From contig JANQOD010000161.1 of the NCBI GenBank assembly GCA_028289745.1, positions 1-13,954 of the forward strand: DNA of 13,954 bases. Reading direction: 5' to 3'. Origin of the DNA: Allomuricauda sp. GTDB taxonomy: Bacteria; Bacteroidota; Bacteroidia; Flavobacteriales; Flavobacteriaceae. Below the pieces are notes generated by a model, which ran no database searches, was not told the DNA's origin, and saw nothing but the letters and a program-made list of their open reading frames with translations. The position numbers were made by a program, and so were the translations under genes. Positions 7,878-13,954 of the stretch are shown piece after piece (positions within the stretch are counted from its first letter, which is position 1; each line of letters begins with the position of its first letter).

Positions 7878-8699
7878 ATGGCTACTTTTAGACAAACATT
7901 TGCGGCGATGGACAAGCAAGCGATCATTTCAGAGTTAAAGCGGCATAAAAAGCAACCCTATTTAGACTATAGGTTAAAAAGGAAAACAGAAGCGTTTACC
8001 GACAAATTGTTCTACACGCTTTTCGATATAAAGACTCCCGTAGAAGAAAACCTGCCCCTTTTGGAAACCATGTTCGATGAACTGGTGACCTTGGCCTGTT
8101 GGGAAGTGGAAAAGCCCTGTGGCAAGATATGGGATCGCTATGTGCAACAACTTCCCAAAACCCTTGAAAAGCTGAATATGGATGCCGAGGCCATCGTCAA
8201 TGGCGACCCTGCCACGCTGTCGATTGAGGAAGTCTACATGGCCTACCCCGGTTTCTACGCCATCGCCATTTATCGTTTGGCCCATATACTGTACCAAGAA
8301 GGTTTTCCGCTGGTACCGCGATTGATGACCGAGTATGCGCATCGACAGACCGGTGTTGACATTAATCCAGGGGCGCAAATTGGCAAGTCGTTCTTCATTG
8401 ACCATGCCACGGGCGTTGTTATTGGTGAAACGGCGGTCATCAAAGACAATGTGAAAATATATCAAGGCGTCACCCTGGGCGCGCTCTATGTCTCGAAAAA
8501 CCTGCAAAAGACCAAACGCCACCCCACTATAGAGTCAAATGTGACCATTTATGCGAACGCCTCTATTTTGGGGGGAGACACGGTCATCGGCGAAAATTCG
8601 GTCATCGGGGGCAATGCCTGGTTGACAAAATCGGTTCCGCCCAATTCAACGGTCTTCCATAACCCTGAAATCAAAATCAAAACCGCTTCAAATGCCTAG
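7878..8699 (+). CDS. cysE: Serine O-acetyltransferase, EpsC type
   Basis: The enzyme makes O-acetylserine from serine and acetyl-CoA in the cytoplasm, the first step of cysteine synthesis. The helical N-terminal SAT domain spans about 1-150, with AYPGFYAIAIYRLAH and RLMTEYAHRQTG before the left-handed beta-helix. The helix is seen as hexapeptide repeats from GVDINPGAQIG onward, with the catalytic Asp-His pair in FIDHATGVVIGE (about D175-H176) and the loop GVTLGALY. The protein of about 273 residues ends in TASNA and lacks the terminal Ile that docks CysK. The start is uncertain: ATG 7878 is used here; GTG 7869 and ATG 7908 are also in frame, and similarity begins near the latter. The stop overlaps the cysM start by 8 bases, implying translational coupling. 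Confidence 0.93.
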   Translation: MATFRQTFAAMDKQAIISELKRHKKQPYLDYRLKRKTEAFTDKLFYTLFDIKTPVEENLPLLETMFDELVTLACWEVEKPCGKIWDRYVQQLPKTLEKLNMDAEAIVNGDPATLSIEEVYMAYPGFYAIAIYRLAHILYQEGFPLVPRLMTEYAHRQTGVDINPGAQIGKSFFIDHATGVVIGETAVIKDNVKIYQGVTLGALYVSKNLQKTKRHPTIESNVTIYANASILGGDTVIGENSVIGGNAWLTKSVPPNSTVFHNPEIKIKTASNA

Positions 8700-9579
8700 A
8701 TCTGTATTGAGCCTTATCGGCAATACACCTTTGGTAGAATCAAAAGTGCTGAACCGTAACAAAAACGTAAAGGTTTTCTTTAAGTTGGAAGGGCAAAATC
8801 CTGGCGGTAGCGTCAAAGACCGTCCCGCTTACAATATGATCAAGCGTGGACTCGAACGGGGTGATTTTGACCAAAAGACCAAGCTCATCGAGGCTACCAG
8901 TGGTAATACCGGAATTGCATTGGCCATGATCGCCGGTATTTATGGATTGGATATCGAATTGGTAATGCCCGAAAACTCGACCAAAGAACGGGTACAGACC
9001 ATGCGGGCCTATGGCGCAAAGGTTACTTTGACAGCGGCCGACATAGGTATCGAAGGTTCTAGGGATTATGTAGAAGCAAAGGTCAAAAATCAAGGTTATC
9101 AAATGCTTGATCAATTTGGAAACCCAGATAATTGGAAAGCACATTACCATACTACCGGGCCCGAGATCTGGAAGGATACTGATGGCAAAATCTCTCATTT
9201 TGTCTCTAGCATGGGCACTACCGGCACCATTACCGGTACTTCTACTTTTTTAAAGGAAAAAAATACCGCCATACAGATTGTCGGGGTGCAGCCCAAGGAA
9301 GGTTCAAAAATTCCCGGTATACGAAAATGGTCGCCCGAATATATACCGAGTATCTTCAATGCCGATAAGGTCGATGACATTCAATACGTGAACGAAGATG
9401 AGGCCATTGAAATGACCAAAAGGCTAGCTGATGAAGAGGGCATCTTTGCAGGTATGAGCAGTGGTGGTGCTGCCACCGTCGCACTTCGATTGGCCGCACA
9501 ACTCAAAGAGGGCATCATCGTATCGATTGTATGCGACCGCGGCGATCGTTATCTTTCTTCAGAACTTTTCGGTCAGTAA
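8692..9579 (+). CDS. cysM: Cysteine synthase B (O-acetylserine sulfhydrylase, CysM type)
   Basis: A 295-residue PLP enzyme that replaces the acetyl group of O-acetylserine with sulfide, or thiosulfate in the CysM class, to make cysteine. Lys42 in GGSVKDRPA binds PLP, EATSGNTGIALAMIA binds substrate, and SSMGTTGTITG is the phosphate loop. CysM rather than CysK is indicated by MRAYGA, HTTGPEIWKDT, the IPGIRKW segment (IPGIRRW in E. coli CysM) and the ending IVCDRGDRYLS, which keeps the CysM-type Cys-Asp-Arg-Gly block. Length matches the family. ATG 8692 lies inside the last codons of the acetyltransferase gene, so the two enzymes should be made together. The last 21 bases overlap the convergent hydrolase gene, and no terminator follows. 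Confidence 0.95.
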   Translation: MPRSVLSLIGNTPLVESKVLNRNKNVKVFFKLEGQNPGGSVKDRPAYNMIKRGLERGDFDQKTKLIEATSGNTGIALAMIAGIYGLDIELVMPENSTKERVQTMRAYGAKVTLTAADIGIEGSRDYVEAKVKNQGYQMLDQFGNPDNWKAHYHTTGPEIWKDTDGKISHFVSSMGTTGTITGTSTFLKEKNTAIQIVGVQPKEGSKIPGIRKWSPEYIPSIFNADKVDDIQYVNEDEAIEMTKRLADEEGIFAGMSSGGAATVALRLAAQLKEGIIVSIVCDRGDRYLSSELFGQ

Positions 9580-10368
9580 AATGGAATCTATTGCCTCATC
9601 GTACGCTTCAAACTCGATCAAATTATTGTGGCCGCCCCCTTCAATGGTAAAGAAGCGCTTGGTTTTTGTGCGAACGTGTTCGAACAGTCTTTTGCCAGAT
9701 TCATAGGGCACTACCCCATCGTTTGTTCCATGAAAAATATAAACGGGGCATTCCGTGTCCTTCATATATCGATATGATGGAAATTCATAGCGCATCAATG
9801 ACTGTACCGGCAAAAAGGGAAATCGTTCTTTGGCCACTTCTGCCAGGCTATAAAAAGGCGTTTCCAGAATTAGTTTTTTTGGCTGGTTTTGCGAACAGAG
9901 ATAGGTGGCCATGGCACTGCCCAATGACCGACCATACAAAATGATATTGTTTTCTTCATGGCTTTTTTTGACATGATCGTAAAAAAGCTGTGCATCACCG
10001 TAGAGTGCCCGTTCACTAAGCTTTCCCGTGCTTTTGCCATACGTGCGGTAATCCATGACTATGATATCGTACTCTTTGTCGACAAAGTAGGCAGCGATTT
10101 CTCCCCAACGGGATAGATCTCCGGCATTTCCATGAAAGTAAAGGATCAATCCCTTAGGGCTTTTTGCCTTGAAGTGCAATGCGTTCAACCTGGCACCATC
10201 TGCACTCGTCAGAAAAAATTCCTCAAAATCCTCTTCGAACACATACTTGAAATCTTGCGGGAGTTTCGTAGGCAAAAAGATGAGTTTCTCTTGAAAGAAG
10301 GTCAACATGGCCATCAAAAATATGAAAAAGACCAATAGCCCAAGTACGCTCTTTTTAAGTTTTGACAT
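9559..10368 (-). CDS. Membrane-anchored alpha/beta hydrolase (BEM46/ABHD13-like)
   Basis: A 269-residue serine hydrolase of the BEM46/ABHD13-like group. An N-terminal hydrophobic segment (about 7-25) should act as a membrane anchor. The catalytic set is complete: oxyanion motif FHGNAGD (His79-Gly80), nucleophile elbow G-R-S148-L-G, acid Asp217 in FHGTNDGVVPY, and His247 in GGGHNNL. The natural substrate (ester, lipid or peptide derivative) cannot be read from the sequence. ATG 10366-10368 overlaps the 3' end of the upstream paralogue by 14 bases, so the two genes are co-transcribed and probably translationally coupled. Its 3' end runs 21 bases into the convergent cysM gene. Confidence 0.9.
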   Translation of the reverse strand: MSKLKKSVLGLLVFFIFLMAMLTFFQEKLIFLPTKLPQDFKYVFEEDFEEFFLTSADGARLNALHFKAKSPKGLILYFHGNAGDLSRWGEIAAYFVDKEYDIIVMDYRTYGKSTGKLSERALYGDAQLFYDHVKKSHEENNIILYGRSLGSAMATYLCSQNQPKKLILETPFYSLAEVAKERFPFLPVQSLMRYEFPSYRYMKDTECPVYIFHGTNDGVVPYESGKRLFEHVRTKTKRFFTIEGGGHNNLIEFEAYDEAIDSILLTEKF

Positions 10369-11230
10369 TTACCTTTTTTGCGGTTTCACCTACATCGATG
10401 CTCGTACCTTTTAAACTGACCTTTCTGGGTTTCGAATTGATAATGTCACCCAGCATTTTATGGTATGATTCAAAGGTGTTCAAATCTTTGTGTCCGCCAC
10501 CGATTACCGTATGCAAGGTGGTCTGTTCAGGTTTTATCTTTGAGAGTTTTACGCTGGTTTTGTAGGGTATCAATCTGTCATCGGTGCCATGAATGATATG
10601 AATGGGGCACTGCACGTATCTGAGCCATTTATGCGTGGGCATGGGAAACTTGATCAGTAAGGACAAGGGCATGAAGGGAATGAACTTTTTGGCCACTTTG
10701 CTCAGACTATAATATGGGGCATCCAGAATCAGCATACGCGGATTGTTCATCGAGGCCAGTTTTGTCGCAAAGCCCGAGCCCAGCGAGCGACCATAGAGAA
10801 TGATGTACTTTTCAGATACTTTTTCCTTGAGCTTGTTATAGATAACCTGCATATCGCGTTTCACGGCTTTTTGTGTACGGCGGCCCGTGCTTTTGCCAAA
10901 GCCTCGATAATCGACCATGATGACATCATACCCGTGACAGGTGAAATCTACCGCAAACTTGCCCCAACCCTTGATGCTCTTTGAATTTCCCTTAAGGTAA
11001 AAGACCACGCCCTTTGGGTTTTGTGCTTTGAACCGTAACCCATTGATGGTGGCCCCGTCACGGGTCTCGATATTATATTCTTCAGTCTCTTGGTTCTCAT
11101 AGTAGAATTGGAACTCTTTTGGCAGTTTTTCGGGCTTGAACAGAAAATAATCTTGAAGAAAATAAAGGGCCGCACTGAGCATAATATACACAGCAAATAC
11201 GATCAAGACGATATATTGCCAATCAAGCAT
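10355..11230 (-). CDS. Membrane-anchored alpha/beta hydrolase, paralogue with altered oxyanion motif
   Basis: A 291-residue paralogue of the next gene with the same design: hydrophobic anchor at about 6-25, then KPEKLPKEF, a hydrolase core and matching blocks throughout. The nucleophile elbow G-R-S149-L-G, acid region HGTDDRLIPY (Asp218 by alignment) and His247 in GGGHKDL are intact. The usual HGN oxyanion motif reads YLKGNSKS, with Lys80 in the His position. A basic C-terminal extension of about 25 residues (after NSKPRKVSL) is absent from the paralogue. It starts at ATG 11228-11230 and is the first gene of the two-gene minus-strand unit; its stop lies 14 bases inside the downstream gene. 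Activity is plausible because the triad is complete, but the substrate is unknown. Confidence 0.88.
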   Translation of the reverse strand: MLDWQYIVLIVFAVYIMLSAALYFLQDYFLFKPEKLPKEFQFYYENQETEEYNIETRDGATINGLRFKAQNPKGVVFYLKGNSKSIKGWGKFAVDFTCHGYDVIMVDYRGFGKSTGRRTQKAVKRDMQVIYNKLKEKVSEKYIILYGRSLGSGFATKLASMNNPRMLILDAPYYSLSKVAKKFIPFMPLSLLIKFPMPTHKWLRYVQCPIHIIHGTDDRLIPYKTSVKLSKIKPEQTTLHTVIGGGHKDLNTFESYHKMLGDIINSKPRKVSLKGTSIDVGETAKKVNVKT

Positions 11231-11304
11231 CTAACGCTTTTTGACAAAATACGAAAAAACATGGATTACCTTTCAACCATTATAACGTAAGAGAATTTGA
11301 CATA

Positions 11305-11355
11305 TTCCTTAAATACTGTGTAACAATTGATTTTTTTTATTGTCTAATTAAGGAA
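11305..11355. repeat. Nested inverted repeat in the leader of the DUF418 gene
   Basis: The outer arms TTCCTTAA (11305-11312) and TTAAGGAA (11348-11355) are perfect 8-base inverted repeats. Inside them ACAAT (11323-11327) and ATTGT (11339-11343) form a second pair around an 11-base T-rich loop. The end of the structure lies 20 bases before the ATG at 11376. In RNA it could form a two-part hairpin; in DNA it could be an operator. The AT-rich setting raises the odds of chance. Confidence 0.4.
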
Positions 11356-11375
11356 CCAATCAAAAAACGACCAAA

Positions 11376-12596
11376 ATGGAAACCGGTACCATTGCCCCTA
11401 AGTCACCACGAATCGACATTATCGATGCCCTCAGGGGCTTTTCTTTGGCAGGAATCGTATTTGCGCATATGTTGGAGCACTTTGCAGGCGCTCCAATTCC
11501 CAATGAGGCCATTGAAAGTATGAACCCCAGACCCATAGACCAAATTGCCAACGGGTTTGTGAATTTTTTCTTTCGGGGAAAGTTTTTTGCCTTGTTCTCT
11601 TTTTTGTTCGGTTTGAGCTTCTTCATACAAATGAACAACGCAGACCAAAAAGGAAACTCGTTCGGCATGCGTTTTCTTTGGCGGTTGATGCTTCTACTGA
11701 TCATCGGGTATGTACACAGTCTTTTCTACCGTGGCGATATATTGACAATTTATGCCCTGTGTGGCATACTTTTGACCCCGTTCTATAGAATCAAGTCAAA
11801 ATGGGTCATCGCCGTAATGGCACTTTTGTTTTTGGGGCTGGGCCGATATGTCGTTTTTTCTTTTACGAACGGAGGCCCTCTTTTTCTTGATGAGCCCTTT
11901 ATGCCCGACAGTGAGAAAGCCGCGCAATATTTTGAACTTCTCAAAAATGGTTCTTTGCCAGCCGTATTTGAGGCAAATGCCTTTGAAGGCCATATGGTTA
12001 AAATGGAAGCCCAATTCGGAATATTTTCTAGGGGGTATTTGACTTTTGCCTTTTTCTTGATGGGTCTTTTAGCGGGAAGGATAGGGCTTTTCAAAAACTA
12101 TCGGGAGCGGTCGACACTCATCAAAAAATCATGGATTGCGGGCCTCATTATGTTTGTTTTGGCCGTAGGGGGCATGATCGGGGTTTTTGCCGCCCTAGGA
12201 CCCAATCCCAGTTTCGATAATTGGTTGGCCATGATCGGACTCAGCCTTTATGACCTTGCCAATCTCGCCATGACCATCATCATCATTGCCGTCTTCATCA
12301 TTCTATACAAAAAGCGAAAGCCCCATAACTTCTTGCGGCAATTTGCACCCTATGGCAGAATGGCCCTCACAAACTATGTGGCCCAGACCCTTGTGGGCAC
12401 GGCCATCTTTTATGGCTGGGGATTGGGGTATCTGGCACAAATTCGGAACAGTTACGTATTCTTATTGGCGATACTCGTGATCATCGCACAGGTCTGGTTC
12501 AGTAAATGGTGGTTGAAGAGATTTCGGTACGGACCGCTTGAGTGGCTCTGGCGAAGTGCCACATTCATGAAAAGGTACCCAATGAGAAGAAAATGA
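11376..12596 (+). CDS. DUF418 domain membrane protein (YeiB-like)
   Basis: A 406-residue integral membrane protein of the YeiB/DUF418 family, whose members are thought to be transporters but have no settled substrate. The family's opening signature RIDIIDALRGFSLAGIVFAHM (residues 12-32) is seen as R-I-D-I-I-DALRG. Several hydrophobic helices follow (about 22-33, 60-85, 102-116, 123-137, 143-162, 219-238, 252-274, 290-311, 335-352 and 358-377). The C-terminal DUF418 part has GLLAGRIGLF (230-239), the conserved YGRMALTNY (326-334) and GPLEWLWR (386-393). The length is typical. It starts at ATG 11376, divergent from the hydrolase pair. Its leader holds a nested inverted repeat. The next gene begins 110 bases downstream on the same strand. 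Confidence 0.9.
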   Translation: METGTIAPKSPRIDIIDALRGFSLAGIVFAHMLEHFAGAPIPNEAIESMNPRPIDQIANGFVNFFFRGKFFALFSFLFGLSFFIQMNNADQKGNSFGMRFLWRLMLLLIIGYVHSLFYRGDILTIYALCGILLTPFYRIKSKWVIAVMALLFLGLGRYVVFSFTNGGPLFLDEPFMPDSEKAAQYFELLKNGSLPAVFEANAFEGHMVKMEAQFGIFSRGYLTFAFFLMGLLAGRIGLFKNYRERSTLIKKSWIAGLIMFVLAVGGMIGVFAALGPNPSFDNWLAMIGLSLYDLANLAMTIIIIAVFIILYKKRKPHNFLRQFAPYGRMALTNYVAQTLVGTAIFYGWGLGYLAQIRNSYVFLLAILVIIAQVWFSKWWLKRFRYGPLEWLWRSATFMKRYPMRRK

Positions 12597-12603
12597 CATC
12601 GGC

Positions 12604-12643
12604 AAAAGGCCTTTTTACAACAAATATTGAACTGTGGCCTTTT
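12604..12643 (+). terminator. Possible weak terminator hairpin after the DUF418 gene
   Basis: AAAAGGCC (12604-12611) and GGCCTTTT (12636-12643) can pair over 8 bases across a 24-base loop, just after the stop at 12596. The trailing run is only four T followed by C, and the loop is long. The left arm is also part of a self-complementary AAAAGGCCTTTT. It could separate the DUF418 gene from the next gene, but the support is weak. Confidence 0.3.
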
Positions 12644-12706
12644 CTACAAAATATGTCAATTTAGTTTCCGTTTAGGCATTGAACCCAGATTTTACCATTT
12701 ACAAAA

Positions 12707-13189
12707 ATGTCCGCACTTTTAAAGACGTATTGGAGGCCCTTGATCATCATTTCGGCAATATGCTTGTTGCTCACCGTTGTTTTTAATTTTTATGGCCTGT
12801 ACACCAACAAGTTTTACTTTCTGAAATTGGACGGGTATCTATTCGCTTTCATTTCTTTTGCGCACTTTGTCTTTCTCTATGTGATATGGTTCAAGATCAC
12901 AGCGTCTGAATATCCCGATACGATCATGCGAAACCTAGAATATGTGCTCTATGCATTGACCCTGTTGTACTTTTATAAGGTTATCGAAACATGTACCACT
13001 TTGTTGAGCCTTGGTGAATATAGCGAGCATTTGATTTCGCCATATTTTCTTCCATTGGGCATCTTTCTTTTGGTCGTGCACTTCTTATTGCTCGCTTCAA
13101 CAATCGGTGTTTTCCTTATCAGAAGATTGATAATAGGCAGCTATCGAATCGATTACCTCAATGAAGATATCGACTCATGGAATCGATAA
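12707..13189 (+). CDS. Uncharacterised four-helix membrane protein, 160 residues
   Basis: I do not recognise this family. The 160-residue protein has four predicted membrane helices, at about 8-30, 42-64, 76-98 and 112-138. A short polar tail follows, ending YLNEDIDSWNR, which by the positive-inside rule probably lies in the cytoplasm next to the basic IRRLIIGSYR segment. The third helix carries the polar pattern YFYKVIETCTTLL, unusual for a purely structural helix. No signal peptide or known motif is seen. It starts at ATG 12707 after an A-rich leader. Its stop is 12 bases from the stop of the convergent ATPase gene, so the two are neighbours but not co-transcribed. It may follow the DUF418 gene in a loose unit if the weak hairpin between them does not terminate. 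Confidence 0.8.
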   Translation: MSALLKTYWRPLIIISAICLLLTVVFNFYGLYTNKFYFLKLDGYLFAFISFAHFVFLYVIWFKITASEYPDTIMRNLEYVLYALTLLYFYKVIETCTTLLSLGEYSEHLISPYFLPLGIFLLVVHFLLLASTIGVFLIRRLIIGSYRIDYLNEDIDSWNR

Positions 13190-13201
13190 GGGCGTTCTTT
13201 C

Positions 13202-13954
13202 CTATAAATCTTTGATATAGCTACTGTACAGGTCTTTAAGTTGATAGCCCTTCTCAAATCGGTGTTTGCTCAGTTTCTTATGGGCCACCAATCCCCAAAG
13301 CAACAATTCCTTTAAAAAGTAACTGTCTTGTTTTGAAAAATCAGGTTGGAATTTTTTGATGAGTGCGTTCAACGGCGCAATCGAATCCAACTTATCATGA
13401 TAGACCCCATCGGTATCTTCATCGAGCAGTTCAAAAGAGGCTTCTTCAAAGAACCATCCGACCAGTTCGTCATAGGGTGATTCAACATCTTTTCGCTCTA
13501 ATTTATCAATTCTTGAAAAATACATGGGGAAAAGGGTTTTTACCGATTCATCGATCAGCGTCTCCGCCACAAAGGCGGCCCCTTCTTGTTCGCCCTCATA
13601 GACGAGCTCTATCTTTCCTGTGATAGAGGGAACCATGCCCATGAAATCGCTGAGCCTCAATATGGTTTTCTTTTCGCCTGTTAACAACGCCCTGCGTTCG
13701 GCCGTACTCAATAGGTTCTCATAACCGGTAATGCTCATTCGTGCACTGACCCCACTTTTCACATCTACATATTCGCTTTTTCGGGCCTCGAAGCCGATTT
13801 GTTCCAACAGTTCAAAGGCCAAATCGGGCACATATACCGTTTCATGTTGCATCTGGCCTGCCCTTGCCTCTTGTATGGTGATCTTTTTGGCAATTTCTAT
13901 GGATGCTGGATAATGGGTCAAAATTTGGGAACCGATGCGGTCTTTCAACGGGGT
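13202..13954 (-). CDS. Magnesium-chelatase-like AAA+ ATPase (ChlI/MoxR-related), C-terminal half
   Basis: The frame is open through the window edge and ends at TAG 13202-13204, so about 250 C-terminal residues are present. It begins T-P-L-K-D-R, the conserved block just after the AAA+ sensor region in the Bacteroidota magnesium chelatase proteins (about 480 residues in full). The lid and helical region follow: FEARKSEYVDVKSG with the sensor-2-like VSARMSI, then ENLLSTAERRALL, ITGKIELVYEGEQEG and a C-terminal helical domain ending KGYQLKDLYSSYIKDL. The Walker A and B motifs would be upstream. Flavobacteria lack chlorophyll, so the role is probably as a general MoxR/ChlI-type chaperone or metal-insertion ATPase, usually paired with a VWA-domain protein that is not visible here. 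A TTG at 13948 is internal, not the start. Confidence 0.87.
   Translation of the reverse strand, partial: TPLKDRIGSQILTHYPASIEIAKKITIQEARAGQMQHETVYVPDLAFELLEQIGFEARKSEYVDVKSGVSARMSITGYENLLSTAERRALLTGEKKTILRLSDFMGMVPSITGKIELVYEGEQEGAAFVAETLIDESVKTLFPMYFSRIDKLERKDVESPYDELVGWFFEEASFELLDEDTDGVYHDKLDSIAPLNALIKKFQPDFSKQDSYFLKELLLWGLVAHKKLSKHRFEKGYQLKDLYSSYIKDL

Noticed and set aside
7974..8522. Long open frame of 182 codons opposite the serine acetyltransferase
   Set aside because: It is antisense to a strongly recognised enzyme, has no motifs and has a composition typical of a shadow frame.
8541..8620. Repeated TCGGTCATCGG-like units as a DNA repeat
   Set aside because: They encode the hexapeptide repeats of the acetyltransferase beta-helix, so the similarity comes from the protein.
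11241..11276. Promoter half-sites on both strands (TTG with TACCTTTC on plus, TTG with TATTTTG on minus)
   Set aside because: Each departs from the TAnnTTTG consensus by a base or by spacing, and such near matches are frequent in AT-rich DNA, so I did not list them as features.
12604..12615. Perfect palindrome AAAAGGCCTTTT as a regulatory site or terminator
   Set aside because: It has no loop, so it cannot form a stable hairpin alone, and a 12-base AT-rich palindrome is weak evidence for an operator. It is used only as an arm of the possible longer hairpin.
13946..13948. TTG as the start of the chelatase-like gene
   Set aside because: The frame stays open to the window edge and the codons before it encode T-P, continuing the family's conserved T-P-L-K-D-R block, so the gene continues outside the window.

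Overview
The window reads as a chromosomal housekeeping and accessory segment from a member of the Bacteroidota, most likely a marine Flavobacteriaceae (Muricauda, Maribacter or Robiginitalea relatives come to mind, but the genus is a guess). The reasons are moderate GC, A-rich rather than Shine-Dalgarno-like leaders, a possible Bacteroidota -7 promoter element (TAnnTTTG), and family members typical of that group: a sortilin-like BNR-repeat protein behind a LolA-like protein, an EpsC-type serine acetyltransferase next to CysM, and the Bacteroidota type of magnesium-chelatase ATPase. No tRNA, rRNA, CRISPR array, insertion sequence or phage gene is visible.

Layout. 1-297 is the 3' end of a membrane dipeptidase (peptidase M19). 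A hotdog acyl-CoA thioesterase (294-692, minus) converges on it. 886-1737 (plus) is a phosphatidylserine-decarboxylase-family protein, and a DUF72 protein (1727-2629, minus) converges on it. 2776-6604 holds a two-gene exported unit: a LolA-like periplasmic protein, then a 1011-residue sortilin/VPS10-like BNR protein, closed by an intrinsic terminator. 6734-7144 encodes an uncharacterised helical protein that converges with a DUF2461 protein (7133-7813, minus). 7878-9579 is the cysteine operon (serine acetyltransferase and CysM, overlapping by 8 nt). Two tandem membrane-anchored alpha/beta hydrolases follow on the minus strand (9559-11230). Divergent from them are a DUF418/YeiB-like membrane protein (11376-12596) and a four-helix membrane protein (12707-13189). 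The window ends inside a magnesium-chelatase-like AAA+ ATPase (minus, 5' end outside the window).

How the genes work together. Only two units have a readable joint logic: cysteine synthesis (serine to O-acetylserine to cysteine) and the exported LolA-like/sortilin-like pair. The rest is a compact mosaic of single genes in alternating orientation. Four of the five convergent pairs overlap at their 3' ends, leaving no room for ordinary terminators. No stretch longer than about 165 bases lacks a gene.

I did not find a clear new multi-gene system. The points most worth a second look are substitutions at key positions in otherwise recognisable enzymes (Glu for the catalytic Asp in the decarboxylase-like protein, Lys for the oxyanion-hole His in one hydrolase), an acetyltransferase lacking the C-terminal Ile used to dock CysK, the serial convergent overlaps, and a nested inverted repeat ahead of the DUF418 gene.
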